Program-made: the position numbers and the translations under genes
Shown here: piece by piece, positions 1 through 7,612 of the stretch
Numbering within the stretch: position 1 is the stretch's first letter
How the letters are laid out: every line of letters starts with the position of its first letter
Assembly (NCBI GenBank): GCA_038236705.1
Contig: JBBRZN010000014.1
Coordinates: forward strand, 1 to 52,216
Source: AC-32 sp038236705
GTDB taxonomy: Bacteria; Actinomycetota; Thermoleophilia; Gaiellales; Gaiellaceae
Direction: 5' to 3'
Length of the DNA: 52,216 bases
The notes under the pieces: model-generated
What the model saw: the letters and a program-made list of their open reading frames with translations, nothing else
Databases searched by the model: none
What the model was told of the DNA's origin: nothing

Positions 1-136
1 ATTCACTCACCGCACTCGGGTGACGTCGTCAAGATCTCGAGCTTGAACGACTCCTGGTACTCATCGAGGTGGGTCGGCGCCCGAAGACTCTAGGTCTAGG
101 CTGCGCCTTCCGCGGCGGGTTCTCACGTCTGCCGAC

Positions 137-781
137 TCACGAAATCGCCATCGGGCCAGTAGTACCCTTGACCCGCCATCCGCCCTCGCGCCGGGCAAGA
201 ACATAGGTGAGCCACTGTCCAGCCAACCCTGACAGCCAGAGGCTGTTTCCGACCCGCACTTTGCTCGGGCCGCCGACAATGGGGCCAAGCGAAATGAGGA
301 CGCCGCCCGGAACCACGTGGCCCGGTGAGGAACTTGACTCGCCTCGGATGGCAACGTCTCGCGTACGCACGAACCGAAGCGGCGGCAGATCCGACAGCTC
401 GTTCTTTATCTTCCGCTTCAGCGCCTCGCTGAAGGGCCGTTTCGGGTTGCGAGCTCCCCCAGCATTCAGATTCGCGACCCCGGCCACAGCGCCGTCGAGG
501 ATGAACACGACGCGGAAACCGGGGTCCTGACCGCCGAAAGTGTGATCCTTTGTTACGAGCCGTCGAATGACGGCGGCATAGACAGACGCCTTGCGGTCCA
601 GCCGCGACGCACGTTGCCCAGTCCGCGAGGATTGGGTGGGAGGCTTCTTGTCGCTCGCCACAGCACCGACGTTTCCACCAGACGATGAGCAACCGCTCGC
701 GGTCAAAGAAGCGAATGCGATCGCAAGGGCGGAGAGGGCCACTCGAAATACGACAGCAGGAGTCTGAGGTCCGGTTGCCAT
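137..781 (-). CDS. putative secreted lipoprotein, unknown function
   Basis: A 214-residue protein with an N-terminal hydrophobic stretch (about residues 10-28) ending in a lipobox-like LTASGC, so Cys31 is the probable lipidation site and the protein is likely anchored outside the membrane. A Ser/Lys-rich linker follows, then a globular part of about 150 residues in which I recognise no domain. The start lies about 80 bp from the divergent membrane-protein gene at 862, so the two may share a regulatory region. The lipoprotein assignment rests on the lipobox; the function is unknown. Confidence 0.7.
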   Translation of the reverse strand: MATGPQTPAVVFRVALSALAIAFASLTASGCSSSGGNVGAVASDKKPPTQSSRTGQRASRLDRKASVYAAVIRRLVTKDHTFGGQDPGFRVVFILDGAVAGVANLNAGGARNPKRPFSEALKRKIKNELSDLPPLRFVRTRDVAIRGESSSSPGHVVPGGVLISLGPIVGGPSKVRVGNSLWLSGLAGQWLTYVLARREGGWRVKGTTGPMAIS

Positions 782-861
782 CTATTCTTAGACGCTCCTC
801 GGTTTAAAACGTTCCCAACCGGTTCGTTCGGCGTCGTGGCCGTGGGTGAAGATGCCCTCAC

Positions 862-1688
862 ATGCTTGAACGCGATCAGATTTCCCCTGTCGATCGCGCT
901 CGACCCGAGGACGGGCACGAACTGGGCGTTCTCGGAGGGCTTCAAGGCGCTCCGCCCCTGTTAAGCGGAGCCGCCCTCCTACTAGCGCTCGGCGTCGCGC
1001 TCGCCGCCTACGACGCGTGGGCGCAGGACCTGCCGGAGGTGCCGACCTCATGGGATGTCGTCTTCATCGGGTTCGTGCTGATCCCAGCGACGTTCTTTCT
1101 GCTCCAGCTCGCGCTCCCGTTCGCTCTCCGGGAGGAGCTGACCTCGTGGCGCCTGCTCGCCCTGGCGGTGGGCTGGCCGCAGCCACAATCCTTCTGGAGC
1201 TCGGCGGCGCCGACCCGATCGCGAACCAGACGAAGTTTGCGGCGGTCGCGCTGCTCGGGTGGTGGTTCCTCCAGCTCTTCGAGAGCGCCGCGCTCGTCGC
1301 ACTCCTCGCTCTGCTGATCGCTCCGGTGGACATTTTCTCGGTCGCGCGCGGACCGACGAAGCAGATCGTCGAGACGCAGCCCCAGGTCTTCGACGCCTTC
1401 AGCATCGCCTTCCCGGTGCTCGGAGAGAGCTCGTCGGTCCAGCTCGGCCTGCCGGACGTCCTCTTCTTCTCGCTCTTCCTGGCAGCCACCGCCCGGTTCG
1501 GGCTTCGGACGCTCGCGACCTGGGCGGCTATGGCGCTCTCGTTCGGGACGACTCTGGCGCTGACCGTGTGGACGGACGTCGACGGGCTTCCAGCGCTCCC
1601 GCTCCTTTCGGCCGGTTTCGTCCTCGTGAACGCCGACCTGCTCTGGAAAGCGCTCCGGGGCCGTCCGGAGGAGCCCGATCCCGCCTAA
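862..1688 (+). CDS. presenilin/SPP-like (A22-type) membrane protein, interrupted by one frameshift
   Basis: Two overlapping reading frames join into one protein of about 275 residues with roughly seven membrane segments. Adding one G to the GGG run at 1170-1172 makes the frame continuous (LALAVG into LAAATILLEL), so the break is probably an indel or sequencing error. The C-terminal half carries a membrane Asp in APVDIFSV, a second in LGLPDVLFFS, and GLPALP near the end. This order and spacing match the paired catalytic aspartates and PAL motif of the presenilin/signal-peptide-peptidase (GxGD) proteases, except that GxGD reads GLPD. Protease activity is inference; the start codon is uncertain. 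Confidence 0.5.
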
Positions 1689-2275
1689 TCCGACCGAGGA
1701 GTTGGATCAGGCGCGGGGTACAACCCGGCGAGAATGACCGTAACGAGCCGGCGGACCGCGGCTTTGGACGGCAGGCTGCTGGCGGCTGTGAGGGCGTGGA
1801 GGCAGTAGCTTGCTAGCTCGTCAGGGACTACGTCATCCCGGAGGTCGCCGGTCTCTGCGCCCTCGGTCAGTAGGTCTCGAATGAAGTCACTGAGCTGCTG
1901 CTGCGCTCGAGTGACGTGCTCGCCTCGATGCAGGAATGCCGCGAGTTCGCTGCCATGGTGCTCGTGGGAAATGAGTGCGTAGGCCTCGAGCACAGCGTGG
2001 AGCCGCTCGCCAGCGCCGCCAGCTTGGTCCCGGACTTCGGCGAGATATTCGAGGTGGCCGGCGACCTGCCGTTCGTGCCAGGCGACCAGGATCGATTCGA
2101 CGTCTGGGAAGTACTTGTACAGAGTTGCACGTCCGATGCCGGTCTCCTGGGCGATCTGCGACATCGTCACCGACAGCAGCCCCTGCTTGCCCACCAGCTC
2201 CGCAGTGGTGTTCAGGGTCGCGTCGCGCACCTCGCGGCGGTGCTCCTCGATTGTCTCGTTCCATAGCTTCGGCAC
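1685..2275 (-). CDS. TetR/AcrR-family transcriptional regulator
   Basis: The N-terminal helix-turn-helix includes LLSVTMSQIAQETGIGRATLYKYFPDVES cut here to its typical core GIGRATLYKYF, diagnostic of TetR DNA-binding domains; a helical ligand-binding domain follows. Length from the GTG at 2275 is 196 residues, normal for the family. I prefer this GTG to upstream ATGs because PKLWNETIEEHRREV is a typical TetR beginning and the upstream ATGs lie inside the promoter of the divergent gene. It is divergent from an exporter operon (2355-4118), the usual arrangement for a local repressor of that operon. The inducer is unknown. Confidence 0.88.
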   Translation of the reverse strand: MPKLWNETIEEHRREVRDATLNTTAELVGKQGLLSVTMSQIAQETGIGRATLYKYFPDVESILVAWHERQVAGHLEYLAEVRDQAGGAGERLHAVLEAYALISHEHHGSELAAFLHRGEHVTRAQQQLSDFIRDLLTEGAETGDLRDDVVPDELASYCLHALTAASSLPSKAAVRRLVTVILAGLYPAPDPTPRSD

Positions 2276-2316
2276 CACTCGCAGTATACGCAACGACGCT
2301 GTCAAGACGCTTCGCC

Positions 2317-2344
2317 TTGACATCGACATTATGTCTCGTAAACT
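2317..2344 (+). promoter_or_regulatory. sigma-70-type promoter with embedded operator candidate
   Basis: TTGACA (2317-2322) and TAAACT (2339-2344) are separated by 16 bp and lie between the divergent TetR gene and the exporter operon. An inverted repeat, GACAT (2319-2323) and ATGTC (2331-2335) with 7 bp between, sits inside the promoter where a repressor would block RNA polymerase. The predicted transcript would start within a few bases of the ATG at 2355, so the first mRNA may be leaderless. Confidence 0.5.
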
Positions 2345-2354
2345 GGTGACCGTC

Positions 2355-2585
2355 ATGCACAAGCTCATGGAGCGCTACCGCCTCCGACGCGGGACACAGA
2401 AGGACAGGCACGGCGACTCGCCCGACCGCGACACCGGCGACGAAACAGAGGTGGGGCCCGGCCGCGGGTCGGCCACCGGCACGCCACGCTGGATAACCGT
2501 GCTTGGAATCATCTTCGCGGTCGTCCTTGTCCTGCTGTTTGTCGTCTTGCATCTCACCGGCACGCTTGGCCCTGGTGCCCATTAG
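2355..2585 (+). CDS. small single-pass membrane protein of an ABC exporter operon
   Basis: A 76-residue protein beginning MHKLMERYRLRRG, with a charged, Gly/Asp-rich cytoplasmic segment and one membrane helix near the C-terminus (about residues 43-65, ITVLGIIFAVVLVLLFVV), ending GTLGPGAH. I chose the ATG at 2355 because the upstream ATG at 2331 lies inside the predicted promoter. It is the first gene of the operon with the ABC ATPase and permease; its stop overlaps possible starts of the ATPase gene. Function is unknown; proteins of this type often accompany two-gene ABC exporters. Confidence 0.6.
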   Translation: MHKLMERYRLRRGTQKDRHGDSPDRDTGDETEVGPGRGSATGTPRWITVLGIIFAVVLVLLFVVLHLTGTLGPGAH

Positions 2586-2637
2586 ACGGGACCAAAACGC
2601 CGCGAGCAGCGTCGACGGTGGGGCACGAGCCCCGCTC

Positions 2638-3372
2638 GTGCCCGCCGACGCCAGCACTCGCGATCCGGTGGTCGCGGCCAGCTCGCTGACCAAGCGCTAC
2701 GGGCAGCTCGTCGCCGTCGACGAGCTCACGTTCTCGCTCTGCCCGGGCACCGTCACCGGTTTCCTCGGCCCGAACGGCGCCGGCAAGACGACCACCCTGC
2801 GGCTACTGCTGGGGCTCGCCGAGCCGACCGCAGGTGAGGCGCTCATCTTCGGCCGGCGTTACCGCGAGCTCGAGGACCCGGCGCGTCGGGTCGGGGCGGT
2901 GCTCGAGTCGAACGACTTTCACCCCGGACGCTCCGGGCGCGACCACCTGCGCTCGCTCGCGCTCGCGGCGGAGATCCCCTCGAGCCGCGTCGAGGAGCTG
3001 CTGGAGGTCGTCGAGCTGGCTTCCGCCGCAGACCGGCGGGTGAAGACGTACTCGCTGGGCATGCGCCAGCGACTCGGCCTGGCAGCAGCGCTGCTCGGCG
3101 AACCGGAGCTGCTCGTCCTCGACGAGCCGGCCAACGGGCTTGATCCCGCGGGCGTCCACTGGCTGCGGCGCTTTCTGCGCCGGTTCGCGGAGCAGGGCCG
3201 GACGGTGCTCGTCTCGAGCCACATGCTCGCCGAGGTAGCCCAGACCGTCGATCAGGTAGTGATCATGAATCGCGGCCGCCGGGTCGCGAGTGGGCGGCTC
3301 GATGAGCTGACCGGTCGCGGCAAAACCCTCGAGGAGACGTACCTCGAGCTGACCGCCAGAGAGGCATCATGA
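2638..3372 (+). CDS. ABC transporter ATP-binding protein (drug/lipid exporter type)
   Basis: Contains Walker A (GPNGAGKTT), Q-loop region, signature YSLGMRQRL, Walker B LLVLDEPANGLDP and the switch His in VSSHML, all in order. The YSLGM signature and the ATPase-then-permease order resemble CcmA/NatA-type export ATPases. Start is uncertain: GTG at 2638 gives about 244 residues, while GTG at 2574 overlaps the previous stop. The last bases overlap the permease start (ATGA), so the two are translationally coupled. It probably energises the permease at 3369 under control of the divergent TetR protein; the substrate is unknown. Confidence 0.9.
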   Translation: MPADASTRDPVVAASSLTKRYGQLVAVDELTFSLCPGTVTGFLGPNGAGKTTTLRLLLGLAEPTAGEALIFGRRYRELEDPARRVGAVLESNDFHPGRSGRDHLRSLALAAEIPSSRVEELLEVVELASAADRRVKTYSLGMRQRLGLAAALLGEPELLVLDEPANGLDPAGVHWLRRFLRRFAEQGRTVLVSSHMLAEVAQTVDQVVIMNRGRRVASGRLDELTGRGKTLEETYLELTAREAS

Positions 3373-4118
3373 CCGCTCAGCTGCGCTCCGAGCTGCTGAA
3401 GCAGCGGTCAACCAGAACCAATCTAGGCCTCCTCTCAACAATGCTCGGCCTCGTCCTTCTCGCCGTGCTCCTGCACGGGTTCGGCCTCCCCGCCAAGAAC
3501 GTCGACAGCACCTCCGAGCAGCTGACCCTAGTGGTCGGATGGGGGGAGAAGCTGGGGGCCGTGTTCGCCGGACTCCTCGGCGCGATGTCGATCACGGCCG
3601 AGATCCGGCACGGGACGATCCGGCCAACCTTCCTCGTCACTCCGCAGCGGGCACGAGTCCTCGCCGCCAAGGTCCTAGGGAGCATGTTCTTCGGGGCCGC
3701 TTTCGGGCTGATCGCGACGGCGCTCGCGGTCGGTGTCGGCAGCGCAGCCTTGGCGGCACGCGGGATGGAGAGCCAGCTCGACGGGAGCGACTACGCGCTG
3801 TTTCTTGCGGGCGGCGCCGCGGCGGCCGCGCTCTGGGCGGCGATCGGCGTCGGTCTCGGCGCCGTCGTTCGCAACCAGGTACCGACGCTGATCAGCATCT
3901 GCGCATGGCTGCTGTTCGTCGAGGGCCTGCTGGTTGGCGACGTGGCCGACGTTGGCGACGTTGGCCGGTTCGCGCCTGGCGCGGCCGCAGCGGCGATCAG
4001 CGGGCAGGATCCCGACACGCTCCTCACGCCGGCGGTCGGCCTCGTACTGCTCGCCCTTTACGCCGCCACCGCGGCCCTGGCCGGCTCGCTCGTAACCGCC
4101 CGCCGCGACGTCCCCTAG
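3369..4118 (+). CDS. ABC exporter permease subunit
   Basis: A 249-residue integral membrane protein with about six hydrophobic segments and the N-terminal RSELLKQRSTRTNLGLL typical of ABC-2-type permeases, with the conserved EIRHGTIRPTFL stretch after the second helix. It starts by ATGA overlap with the ATPase gene, so both form one exporter. It ends 19 bp before the convergent CDF gene stop at 4137. Substrate is not predictable from sequence. Confidence 0.85.
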   Translation: MTAQLRSELLKQRSTRTNLGLLSTMLGLVLLAVLLHGFGLPAKNVDSTSEQLTLVVGWGEKLGAVFAGLLGAMSITAEIRHGTIRPTFLVTPQRARVLAAKVLGSMFFGAAFGLIATALAVGVGSAALAARGMESQLDGSDYALFLAGGAAAAALWAAIGVGLGAVVRNQVPTLISICAWLLFVEGLLVGDVADVGDVGRFAPGAAAAAISGQDPDTLLTPAVGLVLLALYAATAALAGSLVTARRDVP

Positions 4119-4136
4119 TCCAGTGGTCCACCTCCG

Positions 4137-4817
4137 CTAAATCGCCGCTGGCGAGGCGCGGATCGTCTGCCAGGACTGCCAGGTGATGCGCAGGATGACG
4201 AGGGTGATCGCGAGCCCGATCAGGGGGTCGCCGAGCTGGAAGCCGAGGGCGACGATGATCGCGCTGCCGATGACTCCGAGCGAGACGAGCCCATCCGTGC
4301 GTGCGTGGTAGCCATCGGCGATGAGGGCGGGGCTGTTGAGGCGCTTGCCGGCTCGGAGGCGGATCAGGGCGGCGATCTCGTTGCCGATGAATCCGATCGC
4401 TCCGGCGACGGCGAGCGCGCCGAGGTGGGAGAGCGGCTCTGGGCCGATCAGGCGCTCGATCGTCTGCCAGAGGGCGACGCAGGCGCTGACGAAGATTGTT
4501 GCGACGACGAAGTAGCCAGCCGCCTTCTCGCCACGCACGCTGCGTAGGAAGAAGGCGATTCCCAGTGGTAGGGCGGTCAGGGCGTCGCCGAAGTTGTGGA
4601 TCAGATCGGCAAGCAGCGCGACGCTGTTCGTACTGAGAAAGACACCGATCTGGATCAGCGTGGTGACGAGGAGAACGACGAGGCTGATCGAAACCGCCCT
4701 GACGCCCTCATGGGAGCGGGTGATGGACGGATCGACGAGCCCATGCGAATGCCCATGCCCTCCGGCGCCGTCGTGCGAGTGCTCGTGCGCCGGAGCGCGA
4801 TCTTCGAGGCTGCTTAT
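4137..4817 (-). CDS. CDF-family zinc/divalent-cation exporter without C-terminal domain
   Basis: Six membrane segments with the CDF metal site ALLADLIHNFGD (HxxxD type) in the second helix and DGYHARTDG in the fifth, matching cation diffusion facilitators that export Zn/Co/Cd by proton exchange. A His-rich N-terminus (HEHSHDGAGGHGHSHG) precedes the first helix. The protein ends just after helix six, so the usual cytoplasmic domain of about 90 residues is missing. No ATG, GTG or TTG precedes the His-rich region in frame: the natural start would be the ATA at 4817, in an ATAA overlap with the ArsR stop. A GTG at 4538 would remove the first helices. See findings. Confidence 0.8.
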   Translation of the reverse strand: MSSLEDRAPAHEHSHDGAGGHGHSHGLVDPSITRSHEGVRAVSISLVVLLVTTLIQIGVFLSTNSVALLADLIHNFGDALTALPLGIAFFLRSVRGEKAAGYFVVATIFVSACVALWQTIERLIGPEPLSHLGALAVAGAIGFIGNEIAALIRLRAGKRLNSPALIADGYHARTDGLVSLGVIGSAIIVALGFQLGDPLIGLAITLVILRITWQSWQTIRASPAAI

Positions 4818-5185
4818 CGGGAGCCCGCTCTTGTCGCCCTGACGGGCTCCGGGAAGCCAAGCCGGATGTGCTCGACGTGGTAGACGGCCTCCTCGAGCAG
4901 GACGCCGACATGGCTGTCGTGCAGCGCGTAGATCGTGCGACGTCCCGATCGCTCGCCGACGACGAGGTCAAGGTGCCGCAGTAGCCGCAGCTGGTGCGAG
5001 ACCGCCGATTGCTCCATGCCGACAGCCTCGGCCAGCTCACCGACCGAGCAAGGCGCCTCTTTCAGCCGCGCGAGGATGCGGACGCGACTCGGGGTCGCCA
5101 GGGCCTGCATCGTCTGCGCGACCTGGCGGGCGGTCTCGCCGTCGAACGAGGCGGGGCTTTTTCGCCCCTGAACGCCATGGCTCAT
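4814..5185 (-). CDS. ArsR/SmtB-family metal-sensing repressor (zinc-type)
   Basis: A 123-residue winged-helix repressor; the DNA-recognition helix region reads SAVSHQLRLLRHLDLV. The C-terminal helix contains DSHVGVLLEEAVYHVEH, a D-x-H-x10-H-x2-H pattern equivalent to the alpha-5 metal site of SmtB/CzrA/NmtR sensors, so zinc (or Co/Ni) sensing is expected. No CxC arsenic site is present. It is transcribed ahead of, and overlaps, the CDF exporter it presumably controls, with an operator candidate at 5211-5228. Confidence 0.9.
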   Translation of the reverse strand: MSHGVQGRKSPASFDGETARQVAQTMQALATPSRVRILARLKEAPCSVGELAEAVGMEQSAVSHQLRLLRHLDLVVGERSGRRTIYALHDSHVGVLLEEAVYHVEHIRLGFPEPVRATRAGSR

Positions 5186-5210
5186 GCCGGCCAGGGTAGC
5201 ATGACCACCT

Positions 5211-5228
5211 ATTCATATACGCATGACT
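5211..5228. promoter_or_regulatory. operator candidate for the SmtB-type repressor
   Basis: ATTCAT and ATGACT flank a 6-bp spacer, an inverted repeat with one mismatch in an AT-rich patch 25-45 bp upstream of the repressor start. SmtB/CzrA operators are AT-rich repeats of this kind (ATTCAT-type half sites). Binding is inferred. Confidence 0.45.
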
Positions 5229-5479
5229 AGAAGGTTCCCCCTGCATCCCGGAGAAGCCTGATCAAGTCCCGGTTCGTCGTTCTTCTACGCAGCAGTACGG
5301 GGCACCACCCGAGATTCGCGGCGGCAACGGTCCAGGTGTTCTCGGGCAGCAGAAGGGCAGCAAACGCCCGAAATCGAGGCTGAGCAATCCTGTGCAAATC
5401 GGGTGCCAGAGGCCCGCCGACCCGCATCAATAGAGCGATTGCGCGTCAATCGTCGCCAATCGTCGCTTCTCTGGAACAA

Positions 5480-5523
5480 GCCTGTCACGCTGGAGGTCGC
5501 GGGTTCGAGTCCCGTCGCTCCCG
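5480..5523 (+). pseudogene. 3' fragment of a tRNA-Asp gene
   Basis: The stretch holds an anticodon loop CTGTCAC (anticodon GTC), the 3' side of the anticodon stem (GCTGG), a variable loop, a complete T-arm (GCGGG TTCGAGT CCCGT) and the 3' acceptor strand CGCTCCCG. The upstream bases cannot pair with the anticodon or acceptor stems, so the 5' half is absent. Such 3' halves are left when integrative elements recombine into tRNA genes, so this may be an attachment-site remnant. Confidence 0.7.
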
Positions 5524-5765
5524 TCTCTCAAATTACCCGCAAAAGAGCTGATTGCGTTGCCTCTCTGGGCGCGAATCGCCGCATCAAGATCGATCTTGCT
5601 GCCCGGACTTACTACGCAGTGGAGATCCTTGCGAGAACGTCCTGCAAATAGGGCCGTTAGCCTCCTTGGGCTAGCGCGCAACGCTGCGGAAAACCGGTCA
5701 AGCGCTCGACCTCGGGTGATGCGTTAGGCCAGCAGTCACGAGCTTCGCGTTCCGGTCAACGTGCA

Positions 5766-5821
5766 TCCGAGCCCTCCTTCGTGGCCTCTCGCGAGACCCA
5801 CAGCCTCGAAGGAGGGCCGGA
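5766..5821. repeat. long inverted repeat upstream of the sensor kinase
   Basis: GCCCTCCTTCG (5771-5781) and CGAAGGAGGGC (5807-5817) form perfect 11-bp arms; pairing extends outward with one bulged base (TCCG on the left, CGGA on the right). The 25-base loop contains the palindrome TCTCGCGAGA. It could be a terminator-like hairpin, an operator of the kinase operon or a leftover mobile-element end. Confidence 0.5.
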
Positions 5822-5977
5822 TATTTCCTCTCAACCGTTCAGAACGTATGTAGGCGATTGTGGCCCTGAGAGCCTCTCGCTTCCGACCCGTGCGCACTGA
5901 CCCGTGCAGCCGCACGCGGGGCCACCATCGGCGGAAAGACGCCGTCTCGTTTGCGGATCTCTACGGATAATCCACCT

Positions 5978-7612
5978 GTGCCTTCGACTTCCCAGACCGA
6001 CCGCCTCCGCGGCCTCCTCGACGCCGGCATCGCTTTGAGCTCCGAACTGTCTCTCGACGCTCTGCTGCAGAAGTTGGCCGAAACTGCCGCCGCGCTGACC
6101 GGCGCTCGCTACGCGGCGCTGGGCGTCATCGACGAGAGCGGGCAGGAGCTCGAACGGTTCGTCTACACCGGGATCGACGGCGAGCAAGCCAAGGAGATCG
6201 GCGAGTTGCCGCGCGGCCGCGGCATTCTCGGGGTGCTGATCCGCGACGCCACGCCCCTGCGCCTCGAGAGCATCGGCGACGACCCGCGCTCCGTCGGCTT
6301 CCCGCCCAATCACCCGCCCATGCGCGGCTTCCTCGGCGTGCCGATCATCTTGCGCGGCCACGCCTACGGCAACCTCTACCTGACCGAGAAGGGCGAAGGC
6401 CCGTTCACGGCCGAAGACCAAGAGTTGGTCGAGACGTTGGCCAGCCAGGCGGCGGTAGCGATCGAGAACGCCCGTCTTTATGAGTCGGCGACGCGCTGGT
6501 CGGAGCAGCTCGAGGCGCTGAACGAGGTCGGGACGGCACTCGCGAGCGAGATCGAGCTGGCCCGGTTGCTCGAGCTGATCGCCCGCCGCCTGCGGGTGCT
6601 GATCGGCGGCCGGCTGGTGACGATCGCGCTTCCGGCTGGAGATGGGACGTTGCGCGTCGAAGCTGCCGACGGCAACGGCGCCGGCGAGATCATGGGTATG
6701 CAGCTCGAGCGGGCCGGCTCGAAGAGCGGCCGTGTACTCGAGCGCCGGCGCGCCGAACGCGTCGACTCCCTGGCCGACGACCCCGAGGTCGACGAGGACG
6801 CGGCGGAACGAGTGGGCGCCCACAGCGGCATCTACGTTCCGCTCGTCGCCGGCGGCAGGCCGATCGGCGTCATTGTCGCTCACGACAAGGAAGGCGACGA
6901 CCCGCGTTTCAGCGACGACGACCTGCGCCTGGCCGAGACCTTCGCCCCGCGCGCCGCCGTCGCCGTCGACCTGTCCGCGCGGGTCGCCGGCGATGCCCTC
7001 CGACGCGTCGTCGAAGCGCAGGAGCTGGAGCGGCGCCGCTTGGCCCGCGAGCTGCACGACCAGACTGGCCAGGAGCTGACCTCGGTGCTGCTCGGCCTGA
7101 AGGCGGTCGAGGAGGCCAAGAGCGACGAGGAGCGCGCCGAGGCGCTGGCAGCGGTTCGCGGGCAGGTCGTCGAGACGCTGCACGACGTGCGCCGCCTCGC
7201 CGTCGAGCTGCGCCCGAAGGCGCTCGACGACTTTGGTCTCGTGGCTGCGCTCGAGCGGCTGCGTGACACCTTCTCCGAGCAGACGGGGATGCGCGTCGAC
7301 TTGGAGTCGCAGATCGGCGGCCGCCTGCCGAGCGATGTCGAGACAGCTCTCTACCGCATCGTCCAGGAGGCGCTGACGAACATCGTCAAGCACGCCCAGG
7401 CGAGCTCGGTCAGCATCGTCCTCGCCCGCACCAACCGAGCGGTCACGGCCGTGATCGAAGACGACGGCCGCGGGTTCAGCCCGGACGAGCGCGTCGACGG
7501 CCTCGGACTACTCGGCATGGGCGAGCGCCTCGCGCTCTTGGGCGGCAAGCTCAAGATCGAGTCGAGCCCCGGTGCCGGCGCGACGATCGTCGCCGAGGTT
7601 CCCCTGCGATGA
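5978..7612 (+). CDS. DevS/DosS-like sensor histidine kinase with two GAF domains
   Basis: Two GAF domains (about residues 10-170 and 185-340) precede a HisKA_3 domain with RRRLARELHDQTGQE (His near residue 360) and a HATPase with N-box EALTNIVKHA, DDGRGF and GLGLLGMGERL. The first GAF contains HPPMRGFLGVPI and GNLYLTEKGEGPFT, the stretch conserved in mycobacterial DevS/DosS, whose GAF holds a haem sensing O2, NO and CO; haem binding here is inferred. GTG at 5978 follows a GGATAA purine stretch; TTG at 5951 is an alternative. It overlaps its response regulator by ATGA, so they are one unit. Best candidate sensor for the palindrome regulon. Confidence 0.88.
   Translation: MPSTSQTDRLRGLLDAGIALSSELSLDALLQKLAETAAALTGARYAALGVIDESGQELERFVYTGIDGEQAKEIGELPRGRGILGVLIRDATPLRLESIGDDPRSVGFPPNHPPMRGFLGVPIILRGHAYGNLYLTEKGEGPFTAEDQELVETLASQAAVAIENARLYESATRWSEQLEALNEVGTALASEIELARLLELIARRLRVLIGGRLVTIALPAGDGTLRVEAADGNGAGEIMGMQLERAGSKSGRVLERRRAERVDSLADDPEVDEDAAERVGAHSGIYVPLVAGGRPIGVIVAHDKEGDDPRFSDDDLRLAETFAPRAAVAVDLSARVAGDALRRVVEAQELERRRLARELHDQTGQELTSVLLGLKAVEEAKSDEERAEALAAVRGQVVETLHDVRRLAVELRPKALDDFGLVAALERLRDTFSEQTGMRVDLESQIGGRLPSDVETALYRIVQEALTNIVKHAQASSVSIVLARTNRAVTAVIEDDGRGFSPDERVDGLGLLGMGERLALLGGKLKIESSPGAGATIVAEVPLR

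Larger units (their letters stand above)
5229..5977. other. non-coding interval with tRNA remnant and a long inverted repeat
   Basis: About 750 bp without a convincing gene. It holds the tRNA-Asp 3' fragment (5480-5523) and a hairpin (5766-5821), listed separately. A partial regulon-like half site, TGCGG followed by AAAAC, is at 5686-5695. The reading frames that cross it have no recognisable domain. Confidence 0.5.

Noticed and set aside
5928..5943. GGCGG AAAGA CGCCG near the kinase start as another regulon box
   Set aside because: The second half site does not match CCGCA and the spacing is different; kept out of the list.
5831..7393. Long open frame on the minus strand across the GAF kinase
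   Set aside because: It is the antisense of a clear two-GAF kinase; composition is Arg/Ala/Gln-rich without domains. GC-rich coding DNA commonly leaves such frames open.
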